NCBI RefSeq assembly: GCF_023278565.1
Contig: NC_064675.1
Coordinates: 7,378,001 to 7,442,000 of the forward strand
Direction of reading: 5' to 3'
Origin: Colletotrichum lupini
Taxonomy: Eukaryota; Ascomycota; Sordariomycetes; Glomerellales; Glomerellaceae
DNA length: 64,000 nucleotides
The notes below the pieces were generated by a model. That model saw nothing but the letters and a program-made list of their open reading frames with translations. It was not told the origin of the DNA and ran no database searches. Positions 1-9,350 of the stretch are shown here, one piece after another. Every line of letters starts with the position of its first letter. The stretch's first letter is position 1. The position numbers and the translations under genes are program-made.

Positions 1-1106
1 CCCCTTAACTTATTGTATGTACTTACTGAACTGGAATTTAGCTGTTAGAGTATGGTGCCCCTGCTGGTGGTATCCTATGTCAAGGATTGCTTCAGCCGAG
101 CCCTACGTATTCCAACACTCAAAACACTGAAATGACAAGATCCTCTATTGTGCAACAGCTCAGTCTGCTAATAGGGTTCCTCGATTGGGTTCCTCCTTCT
201 GCACCTGCTGGACAGTCATGCGCCAGCTTCAAGCACCTCATCCAGTGTGTCTTGGACCACCATCTGAATGACAACGATTGGCAACAAGACGCAAGAAGTC
301 CGAGTATCTCGGAATCGAGGCCACTGCAGTTATCTGCTTTTCGCTTTGCCTTATTAAACACTTTCGACTGGTTCGTTCCAAGTCCATTAGGGTCAAGTAA
401 CAGGTAATAAAAGTTATCAAATATGTAAGAATCGTTAGCTGATTAGCCAACAAATTCTCACTACTTCGATAAGTACCCTGGTGCTGTTTACAGAATGCTG
501 CCTTTCTGCTGAAAGCTCTTGTGATTACGTGAATTTGACCGCCAAACATGTTGGGTAGGGAACCAATGTTGTTTCAATTTTGAACAACGCGGAAGGTTCG
601 TATCCTTAATTTAATGTAGCGCCGCCTGGAGATGGGCAAGGCACGGTACTTGAGATTCGAACAGGTCAATCTCAAATGCTTCAGAATAGTTATTATACTC
701 CATTCTACCTGACGACTAACGGATGGCAGAAAAATCGGGATTCACGCGACAGCTAGCACTTCACTCTGATAAATAACCTTCTGTTTGGAGCTGGACTCAT
801 GTTCTCGAAGAAAAACTGAAGCCTACGTTCAGAGCTTCGAGGCCATGAAACGGTAGTAGGCCAAGCAGTTCCAGTCGGCAGAGTACTGGCCGCCAGATAA
901 TGCAATCCACTCCTCGCCTACAGCCAATATATGTTAGCATTTGTGTCTCGTCAAGTTCATCATAGGAACAGCCATACCCTTTCTCACAACCCTATCGAGA
1001 TTGCCCTTGGACGATGTCGTAGTACCACCGTAATCGATACTATGATGAGAGCAGGTTTAGTACATATCAACGCATCCCTCTACCGAAATGCATCTTGGAG
1101 GAAATC
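1..1106. other. Intergenic, no supported gene
   Basis: Ordinary-composition DNA. Short open frames exist on both strands (longest about 106 codons) but overlap one another, lack recognisable domains and show no clear promoter or splice pattern. I see no gene here. Confidence 0.5.
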
Positions 1107-1553
1107 TTACCGCTGCATTCTCTTGACTTCGTCCCAATCGTGTCTGGTCTGAGTCCATGTGTTGGGATTGTCTGTCAGACGTCTGACGTGAAGATAGCTG
1201 GCCTTGAACTTCTTTTGGAAGACAGCAGTTTTTCCAATGATTAGACCGGTATGCAGACAGCCCGTCTGATCAATGGTGTACTGCTGAGAAGGAGTCATGC
1301 CCTTTTGGCCAGGATACGCCTTGTTGCAGGACATGAAGTAGTAGTATGTGTTGTGCGAAAGGGTGCCGACGACTTTCTCGGCCTCTATCCATGCCGCACT
1401 AGAGTCGCGGGATAAGATACCGTCGGCGTCGAATACATTACTTTCTGTGGTAGCTAAGTCGCCTCGAGCGCGTACTGCGAGCTCTGTGTCGGGGTTCGGA
1501 AGTGCCAGGCCGGAGGCGGCGGCGCAGTAGGCGAGAAGTTGCAGAAACCTCAT
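1107..1553 (-). CDS. Small secreted protein, unknown function (148 aa)
   Basis: Single-exon frame of 148 codons. The N-terminus is a typical signal peptide (MRFLQLLAYCAAASGLA), followed by a short stretch that could be a propeptide ending in a basic site (VRAR). The mature part has two cysteines (in YFMSCNKAYP and TGCLHTG) and many aromatic residues, ending in a charged KRMQR tail. A TATAAA lies 88 bp before the ATG, which supports this start. I recognise no family. Size and secretion fit a candidate effector or cell-wall protein, but that is inference from layout only. No neighbour shares an obvious function; the NPP1-family gene lies 2 kb away in the opposite direction. Confidence 0.65.
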   Translation of the reverse strand: MRFLQLLAYCAAASGLALPNPDTELAVRARGDLATTESNVFDADGILSRDSSAAWIEAEKVVGTLSHNTYYYFMSCNKAYPGQKGMTPSQQYTIDQTGCLHTGLIIGKTAVFQKKFKASYLHVRRLTDNPNTWTQTRHDWDEVKRMQR

Positions 1554-1640
1554 TGCGAATGTTCAAAAGACACTGTGCGCTGAAACTCTGATGATCATGA
1601 TTGACTATGCAACGTAAAGTAGAATTGCAGTTGCAAACCA

Positions 1641-1646
1641 TTTATA
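1641..1646 (-). promoter_or_regulatory. Probable TATA box of the small secreted protein gene
   Basis: TATAAA on the minus strand, 88 bp upstream of the ATG at 1553. Similar motifs sit about 90 bp before the ATGs of the subtilase and carboxylesterase genes in this window. Inferred from sequence and position only. Confidence 0.4.
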
Positions 1647-3595
1647 CGTGAGATATTTCAACTTTTCAAGCTGATAGTCTCTTACCTAGTCCGCGCAACA
1701 CCAAAGTCCCCGTCCTCGGCCATCCCGTATGGTAACCAAACCACTCACCCATCTGATGGTCTTAGACATCAAAACCTAGATAGATTCCAGCGAAAAAACG
1801 CCGTCTAAGTTGAAGGCAATTTCCGTGTTCAAGAAAGGCTCTTCGACAATCAATTCTCACCATGGCCAATATACAGGAATGGCGTAAAGCTAGACTTCTA
1901 TCCGTAGTAAGTGTTCTCTTCCTGATTGAAGCGAGAGATCCCACGAGTCGGAGCCGCCGGTGGGATATTGACTGCACGCTTGCCAACGCCTCATGAGCAA
2001 TTCGCGGCACGGGACGGCTCGAGTTACCACTCACTAAATGGACAGAGTTGCCGTACAAGTGTCTGCTGGATGTATCCGTAAGTCAAAGCGTCAACCTGAA
2101 AGTCTCGGATACTTCGGACCTGCGGAATACCGCGCAGCAACTCATTTCCTCCAGGCTTTCCATTAGGTACTGTGCGAGGAACGGAACAAGGATTAAATTA
2201 ACGAGAAATTCGCCGACAATGTGGACACCTTCACGACATTGGAGTCTGACATTAATTGCATCTTAAATCCCGCCAATCGGGTCGGCTCCTATACGTTACC
2301 TGAGCGGTACGAACTCTTTTCTTTCCTGGATTATAGCGTGATAGCCCCAACCATGGAGAGAACATTATTCGCGAGTTCGACCGTGCTTCTTCCCAATTTT
2401 AGAAGTCCCAAGTTCCCTCAATCTGCCAACCAGGAAACATCATGGGCTCCAGAGAGTACTCTTGCTTAGGCACTGGAGTGCGAACGTGAATGGTCATGTT
2501 CGACACTGAACGGCGAAGGCACGCAGGATTTGAAGTTATATCCGTATACGGAGCTGTTTCTCTCACGTTCTTTCCAGAAGCAAATCTCTCACAGCCTAGT
2601 GTGTTCATCAAACCATACTACTAGGGGGGGGGGGACCCAAGGTGGATCCCAGCGGCAACCTGCTGGATGCTCACACAGCAAAGCTTGCAGTGGGATCATA
2701 CGAGTTCGGTACGGAGTACATGGACGTATCTCTATGTTCTCTTCTTTATTTCAACAGAAAACGAATACCTCCGAGTTTGTGGCTAGGAAAAGTAACTGTC
2801 TTTTTTTTTTTTTTTTTTTTTTCTCCAAAAATAATCATTTCCCAAGGTTCACCACTAAACATCTTGGCTCGGTCGGCATAGATGCGAGGAAGCTAAGTAG
2901 ACTTTGTCGGTTGAATTACTGATCAGGGTGCACCTTGCGCTTTTAGGAAAATTCATCGTCATGGCGTATCATCTCATCTGTTTCTCTGCCGTCAAGAACG
3001 GGGAGTGATACTGCGTTCGTCCGCTTTATCACATTTATGGTTTAGGACTAGGCATTTTGCTTGCTAAATTCAAACATTAATAGACTAAGAACGTCAGTAA
3101 ATGAGATCGAGGGATCACCAAGGTAGCCTCCCTTGACGTGATTCTTGGTAACGCCTCAGAAGCTTTCGGCGTACGCCGCGATCCCAGCTGTACATTCGTA
3201 GCCTTAATAGATTTTAAGCGAAATCTTAGCCGCAACAAATCATGAGGCTCAGTAAGTCACGCCACAGTTTGGGATAATTGAGAATATCTTCATTATCCTC
3301 TGATTAGATCTACTCAATTAAACCTTCACGGTCTTCTCCGTTGGAAAGATGGTTCTCACCGACCAAACAATCTCATCTCTGGCTCGTTGATTTGGCAAAG
3401 TAACACGATTTTGGGAGAATTTCCTTCATCGCTTTTCTGCTTTTTTGCGAGATCACCATGGACAAACCAGTCAACTATAAGACTCTCCAAGTCTAGGTAC
3501 TTTGATCTTCCTGGCTATCACCAAAAGTTCTTCAGACGTCTTGTCTCCCGCGGTGTCCTCTTAGGTTTTCGTTTTCCTGCTAATCTATCCTCAAG
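1647..3595. other. Intergenic, no supported gene
   Basis: About 1.9 kb between two divergently oriented secreted-protein genes. It contains a G run near 2625 and a T run of about 20 near 2802-2821. The open frames are short, overlap on both strands and have no recognisable content. Confidence 0.5.
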
Positions 3596-4616
3596 ATGTC
3601 ACTTCGAACGTCTCTTCTACTTTTCTTAGTGTCTTCACTAGACATTGCCAGCGCAACAACTTCACATACACATCGGAAGCGCGGTGGCGACGTTGCGGTA
3701 AATAACAAATGGGCGAACCACGACAAAGTCGTCCCCCTTGCGGAAGCTCCTGGCTATGATCTTGATGGCGAGGTCCAGATGACTTTCAAGCCCCTAATTC
3801 ACTCATGGCACGGATGTGTTCCATACGCAGCGGTCGACGCTGATGGTGCTGCTGGGTAAGTGAGGATAACCCTTAGGACTCGTGAGATCCAGCTCTTGAG
3901 AGCCAAGCGACATAGATCGAATATACTGACAAAGCTCGAATGCTAGTGCTGGTTTGAAGCCAACAGGTAAAGCCGGCGGCGATTGCCGCGACTTTGGCCA
4001 AACTGGTCAGACTTACACGCGAATCGGAAAATCCCATGACCGGACGGGCGTCATCTACAGCTACTATTTACCCAAAGTGCAGGGTAACGACGAGCAGCAT
4101 AAGCATCACTGGATCACAGCCGTCGTTTGGCTCGCCGTCGATAAGTGTCCCGACGATATTGCAAACTTTTCGCCTCGCGGCGTCGTGTACTCTACGAACC
4201 CACAAGGCGCATTCGATACCACACACAACACCAACACCCTGTTCGTCAGCTGGGAGAACTCAGCGACAGCAACACGCCCTATTCTAGCATACGATGCCGG
4301 GGTTCCTCTTATCCCTTCTGCAAATGGTCCCGAAGGAGCCTTGAGCCCCCCTCTGGTCGCCTGGGATCGCCTCCCAGCTGCAGCGAAAGAGCAGCTGAAT
4401 GGCATCCGATATGAGCACACCAGAGTTCCTTTCAGCGACGCCAACTTCCAAGTGACTCTCGACTCGGCTTACAGCGATACCTTCTTCACTGGCGTTGGTC
4501 CAGATGGTACGGATTGTGGCGATGATACGCCGTCGCAGGACGAGATTGATCCTGATTTCGGAGACCCAATTGCATCCTCCACTGCGACGCCCGAGCCTGA
4601 AGCCACTGGTCTTTAA
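3596..4616 (+). CDS. NPP1-family (necrosis-inducing, Nep1-like) secreted protein
   Basis: Two exons, 3596-3855 and 3947-4616, joined by a 91-bp intron (GTAAGT donor, TACTGAC branch point, TAG acceptor), give 309 aa. The first about 20 residues are a signal peptide. NPP1-fold landmarks are HSWHGCVPYAAVD (Cys74) and GGDC (Cys100), the conserved cysteine pair, then SYYLP and the central HHW region. Known family: secreted proteins that can bind plant membrane sphingolipids and trigger necrosis or immunity; many members are non-toxic. Odd: the signature heptapeptide, normally GHRHDWE, reads QHKHHWI at residues 137-143, losing both acidic metal-binding positions. The C-terminus carries an acidic, Ser/Thr/Pro-rich tail of about 35 residues. 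The intact frame shows the gene is not broken, but cytolytic activity is doubtful. Confidence 0.9.
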
Positions 4617-5362
4617 AAAATGGGTCCAGTCATGGCATGGGGAGATGAAGACAGTCCAAGGCGTAAGCTATCGCCTATTGGTCTAGGACTTCGAGATAGC
4701 AGATGCATTTACCTAAGTACCCAATACTAAGTAACGGAGTTCCCAACTTTTGATTGTCATTCATCGCCTCTTGGAAGAGTCCGTGCCAGTATGGATCCAC
4801 GGCCCGGATTTGCGGATGGAGCTTGCGGATATGGACGCTGGGTGGAATTCGCATGTGTGATGTTAATACTTGTGGCAATTGACCATGCAAGAATAATACA
4901 TGGAAATCAAAGATTGGCAAGATTTCGATGACATATATCAATAGGGAAAGTCGAGAAATACTCAAGGTCTTCTGTCTTCGGGTGGCTTGTTCAATTGCAA
5001 GTTCGAATAACGGCGGCCACATCTCTCAAGAGTCCCTCATTAAATGTAAGGTATGATGGACCCTGTCGGGGCTCAGTGGGAACCCCATTTTTGGGACCGT
5101 TCATCTGATCGCCCGCTGTCGGGGGAGCTGTGACCGACATGGTTCCCCTCCACGAATCATTGTCATCTCATCCCGCCGCAAGGATGTCCCTTTTGTGATT
5201 TCCGACGGCACTGCATCTGTAGAATCATTGGAGCTATCAGCACATGATCGTGAAGCGGGGTTGAAGATGGTCGACGTTCAGTGTATTAATGATGTTTTAC
5301 GTTCGGTGGTTAAGTGAACAGTGAGATCGTGAGCAATCTCATACACCACCCGAATATCATTA
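4617..5362. other. Intergenic between the NPP1-family gene and the GH1 gene
   Basis: About 750 bp holding the 3' region of the upstream gene and the promoter of the GH1 gene. A 115-codon minus-strand frame (4675-5022) has no recognisable content and I do not call it. No clear TATA box is seen before the GH1 start. Confidence 0.5.
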
Positions 5363-6841
5363 ATGGCTTCCCAATTCGAGTTTGACGAGTCCATCAAGGG
5401 CGCTCTGCCCGCCGACTTCACCTGGGGCTTTGCCACGGCCGCTGCTCAAGTTGAGGGTGCCTGGAACAAGGATGGCAAGGGCGAGTCTATCTGGGACAAA
5501 TTTGCGCATACTCCAGGAAAGGTGAAAGATGGAAGCACAGGCGACGATGCTGTGCGCTCCTACGACCTCTACAAGACAGACGTCGCACTCATGAAGAGAT
5601 ACGGCGTCAGCGGCTATCGCTTCTCTCTCTCATGGTCGCGCATTATTCCACTCGGCGGCAAAGACGACCCCGTCAACGAAGACGGCATCGCATACTACAA
5701 CCGCCTGATTGATGAGTTACTCGCCAACGGTATCACCCCGTACGTTACGCTCTTCCATTGGGACACCCCGCAAGCCCTCGAGGATCGGTATGGTGGTATG
5801 TTGGACAAGGAAAAGTACACGCCCGACTTTGTTCGATACGCTCGCGTCTGCTTCGAGCGCTTTGGCGATCGAGTCAAAGACTGGATCACCTACAATGAGC
5901 CCGGTGTCTACACCCTCGCGGGCTACGCCGCCGGAGTGCACGCCCCAGCCCGTTCCAGCTTCCGCGAGCTGAATGAAGAGGGCGACTCTTCCACAGAGCC
6001 CTTCATCGTCGCGCATACCGAGCTCATCTCCCACGCCTACGTGGCCGACATGTACAAAAAGGAATTCAAGCCAAAACAAAAGGGCAAGATTATGATCACG
6101 TTGCACGGAAACTGGTCTGAGCCCTGGGACGCATCGGACCCGCTCGACGTCGAAGCCGCGCAGAGGGCCCAGGAATTCGAGATTGCGTGGTTCGCCGACC
6201 CATTGTATAAGACCGGCGACTACCCGGAGTCCATGCGCGCGCAACTCGGCGACAGACTGCCACGGTTCACGCCCGAGGAGAGCAAGCTTGTGCTAGGTAG
6301 CTCCGAAGTCTACGGTATGAATTCGTACTCTGCGTTCTACGTCAAGCACCGCGACGGTCCGGCCGACATCAACGACCACAAGGGCAACATTGAGCAGTTT
6401 GACGAAAACAAGGAGGGTGTGCTGCGCGGACCGATGAGCGATACCTACTGGTTACGCACGACGCCGTGGGGATGGGCAAAGTTGCTGCGATGGATCTGGA
6501 ATCGGTACCATGTACCCATCTACATTACGGAAAACGGGACAACGGCGCAAGGCGAGCATGATTGGAAACCCAAGGGCCCTGACGATATTCTCGAGGACCC
6601 ATTCCGCGTTGACTTCTTCAAAAGTTACCTTACAGAGGTGGCAAAGGCTTCGCAAGAAGGTGTTGTTATCAAGTCCTACTTTGGATGGACGTTTACGGAC
6701 AACTGGGAGTGGGCGGCAGGGTTCTCGGACAGGTTCGGAGCGACGTGGATCGATTACGAGAGTCCTGAAAAGACGCGCTACCCGAAGAGGTCGGCACTTT
6801 TCCTTGGGGACTTCTTCAATCATCTGATTAGCAAAGACTGA
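5363..6841 (+). CDS. Beta-glucosidase, glycoside hydrolase family 1
   Basis: Single exon, 492 aa, the full usual length for GH1. It hydrolyses terminal beta-D-glucosides such as cellobiose by the retaining mechanism. The catalytic acid/base is Glu179 in WITYNEPG and the nucleophile is Glu390 in YITENG. Other GH1 landmarks are FTWGFATAAAQVEGAW (N-terminal signature), SLSWSRIIP, LFHWDTPQALE and the aglycone-side WTFTDNWEWAAGF. There is no signal peptide (starts MASQFEFDES), so it is probably cytosolic, as in fungal intracellular beta-glucosidases involved in cellulase induction or glucoside turnover. The start is the first ATG of the frame and lies just before the conserved LPADFTWG segment. 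A tRNA gene follows 170 bp downstream on the other strand. Confidence 0.95.
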   Translation: MASQFEFDESIKGALPADFTWGFATAAAQVEGAWNKDGKGESIWDKFAHTPGKVKDGSTGDDAVRSYDLYKTDVALMKRYGVSGYRFSLSWSRIIPLGGKDDPVNEDGIAYYNRLIDELLANGITPYVTLFHWDTPQALEDRYGGMLDKEKYTPDFVRYARVCFERFGDRVKDWITYNEPGVYTLAGYAAGVHAPARSSFRELNEEGDSSTEPFIVAHTELISHAYVADMYKKEFKPKQKGKIMITLHGNWSEPWDASDPLDVEAAQRAQEFEIAWFADPLYKTGDYPESMRAQLGDRLPRFTPEESKLVLGSSEVYGMNSYSAFYVKHRDGPADINDHKGNIEQFDENKEGVLRGPMSDTYWLRTTPWGWAKLLRWIWNRYHVPIYITENGTTAQGEHDWKPKGPDDILEDPFRVDFFKSYLTEVAKASQEGVVIKSYFGWTFTDNWEWAAGFSDRFGATWIDYESPEKTRYPKRSALFLGDFFNHLISKD

Positions 6842-7011
6842 ATGGGGAAAATGATGATGTCGGATTGGTGGAAAGAATCGGTTCAAACTGCACTTAGCTC
6901 ACGACCAGCGCGTAGACGGACCTAAAGACACCTCAGTGATGTGTTCCCACGGACTGTTTATGCGTTATTACTTCCAAAAATGAATTGTCCGAGGCGAGAT
7001 AGCAAAAGATC

Positions 7012-7094
7012 TGCCTCGAGGGCGAATCGAACGCCCGATCTTCTCATCACGTAGATCATACGAGTGAGACGCTTTACCACTGAGCCACCAAGGC
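7012..7094 (-). tRNA. tRNA-Thr (anticodon CGT) with an 11-nt intron
   Basis: The minus strand folds as a full cloverleaf: acceptor GCCTTGG/TCGAGGC, D arm GCTC-AGTGGTAA-AGC, anticodon stem TCTCA/TGAGA, T arm GGGCG-TTCGATT-CGCCC and discriminator A. The anticodon loop is 18 nt instead of 7; removing 11 nt just after position 37 leaves CTCGTAA with anticodon CGT (reads ACG, Thr). A 1-nt intron position after 37 is the standard site for nuclear tRNA introns. A box (TGGCTCAGTGGT) and B box (GTTCGATTC) are intact. The left LTR of a copia element begins 150 bp upstream of its 5' end. Confidence 0.9.
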
Positions 7095-7243
7095 TAAACA
7101 GATCCATGTTATCTCCGAACGGCTGAGGCAATATTACCTTGAGCTTTGCGTCCTTGGAAGTCACGATGTTAGCGACGGATCATTGAGAGTTAACTTGTGT
7201 CTTTCCGGTGCGAAAATTTGAGTTGTTATTTTAGGAAGAAAGT

Positions 7244-7425
7244 TGTCGTAGAGTCACTATAGGGGCATCGACGTATATAAAGAGAACGGTTATTTATTAG
7301 AAATAGGAAATAGGTACGAAGCTCGCTCTGATATAGAGGGTGCGAGCGAAGTGGGCCTCGGTAATTATATAACCGAGGTTACGTAACGTGCGGTAAGGCT
7401 ATAGATAGTTAAAGCTATTACGATA
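7244..7425 (-). repeat. 3' LTR of the copia element (left copy)
   Basis: 182 bp, aligned base for base with 14676-14857. It starts TGTCGTAGAG and ends in CGATA where the other copy has TGACA. The outer part keeps CpA/TpG sites, while the inner about 55 bp carries C-to-T and G-to-A changes. Confidence 0.93.
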
Positions 7426-8137
7426 TACCCCCCTAGATAAATATACGTTTAGAAAAAGCGCGCCTAACTACTCGCATCGTTATAAAAAGGTCCGCTAAAA
7501 GCGGAAAGCTAAATATTAATATATAGGAATCTATTTATAAAAGGAATTATAAAGTAAATCGGTTTGTGCGTAGAGTTATAAGCGAGGGGTAAATCGGCCG
7601 TAGATTAACCTCCGTATTCGTTACTATAAGTAATTTTAAGGCTATATTATTAATAAAAAGTATAACCGAGGGACGGCCTCTTATTAGCTAAATAATCGAC
7701 CTACGGGTTAAGGGTAGTAAATATATAAATTTCTTATTACCGCTTATAGTACCGACTTTCTTTCCCTCTTTAACCTATACTTATATTACTACCGTACGTA
7801 TATACCCTCACTTTTCGCTTCCGTACCCGCGTTCTTATACGTACGCATTATTAAAAAAGGATTTCTATTAATAGTATCGTTTTTATTTAAATACTACTAA
7901 AACGATTAGCTAGAAACCGCGCTCGTACTACCGTAGTGCGGGAAGCTAAAAAGTATAAGCTTAAAGCTACGGCCTTAGGGAAAAGCGGCGGCTCCCCTAG
8001 CCCCCCCTATAAGCCCGAGATAGGTAAGTAATATTCCCTCGTCCCCTACTTCGGTCGTAATACGGCCTTCGTTTATTTAATATTAATCTAACTACTTCGT
8101 TTAATAAGTAGCGGCCTTATAGCCGAACGAGTTACTT

Positions 8138-8362
8138 AAGAGGGTAGTAGAGGCGAGGAGGGTTTATAGCCCCCTCTCTCGCTCCCTCTTAAAGGTTAAG
8201 AAGACGTCCTCGTTTCTTAAGAGGACAGCGTAGGCAAGGAGGGTTTATAGCCCCCTCCCTTGCCTCTTTTTAAATAAAAAAAAGAAAAAGAAAAAGACTT
8301 TTTTTAAGAAAATTAGAAAAGTAAGGTAGGTTTATAGCCCCCTCCCTTACCTCTTTTTAAAG
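8138..8362. repeat. Three tandem-spaced hairpin repeats inside the copia element
   Basis: Three similar imperfect palindromes at about 8138-8190, 8218-8271 and 8317-8360. Each has a GGAGGG-type left arm (GGTAGG in the third), the shared loop TTTATAGCC and a CCCTC-type right arm, followed by CTCTT. The second pairs GGCAAGGAGGG with CCCTCCCTTGCC; the third has GTAAGG against CCTTAC, so G-C pairs became A-T pairs on both arms. They lie between the pol end and the left LTR, just before the plus-strand frame. Confidence 0.7.
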
Positions 8363-8389
8363 GGTATAGAGTAATTAACTATATATATA

Positions 8390-9350
8390 ATACTTTTTTA
8401 ACTATTATTATTTACAGAACTAATTCTTAGTAGCGGACCCTCTTAGTACTATTCCTAGTACTAAGGTTTAATACGAGCTAGTATTTCTACCTCCCCCGTC
8501 CGGTTATAAATACCTCGGGTATATTAAGAGCGCCCTTAGTAGCCGTTCGGATAGTACGTACTTCTTAGGTTCGTATATTAATAATAAATACTAACGCTAC
8601 TAAACTTATAAAAAGTCGGGTTATGCCCCTATTCCTAAGGGGTATATACGGTTCTTAGGTATAAAGTTCCTATGCTTTAAGCGGGAGGTAATAAAAAAGT
8701 CGGTAGTAACCGTAGCTACTAGTATAGAACTGCCTATACCTTATAAAGTAAGTTCTAAGCCGTCCTCGTTCTATTTATTATTTATAATCCGATATATAGA
8801 CCCTAACTCGCGCGACGGCGGCGTTACGTAAGGCCCTTAAGTATAACGGTCTCTTAAGTAAGGGAAAGGGTAAGGGGGTTTATATAAACGAGGCCCTAGT
8901 AAGAGAGGTATTTATAGGCGCTCTCTTTATACTAGAGGCGTTGTTAAAAGAACTTATTAAAAACGTAACGGTATTAGCTACTTCGCTTACGAAAGTAAAC
9001 GGTATCCGAATTAGAATCGATACTCTTATTAGTTTATATATCCCTCTAGGTATATAGCCCGCGTTAAAGTCTTTTTTAGATAAATACGCGCTTACCCTCT
9101 TAGGTAAATAGCCTCTTTTTAAGCGACCCGACGGGGTTACCGGAGCGACTTTATACTCCCTAGCTATAGGCTACGTTTTTTAATTAAGAACTGGGCCCCC
9201 CGGGCCGTTTTACTACTTTCTAAACGTCCCCTTATTTAGTATAATTATCTCTTGTATATTTCTTATATTTAGGAGCGATACGAAGTACTCGAACCTCGCT
9301 CTAAAAAGGTTCTTTATAAGACCGTTGGTTAGTATCTTATTTGTCAGTAT
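8390..9350 (+). pseudogene. Remnant reading frame antisense to copia pol, unknown product
   Basis: Opposite in direction to the element's pol, the plus strand holds a protein-like frame with long runs free of stops. About 75 codons from near 8608 to 8832 are uninterrupted, including GYAPIPKGYIRFLG and FIIRYIDPNSRDGG, and the frame continues past 9100 with VREVFIGALFILEALLKEL. The few stops are mostly TAA or TAG, as RIP of CAA or CAG codons would give. I do not recognise the product. It sits between RNase H and the 3' LTR. A similar arrangement is seen in the gypsy element at 48.5-56.6 kb. It could also be chance openness in CpA-depleted DNA. Confidence 0.4.
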
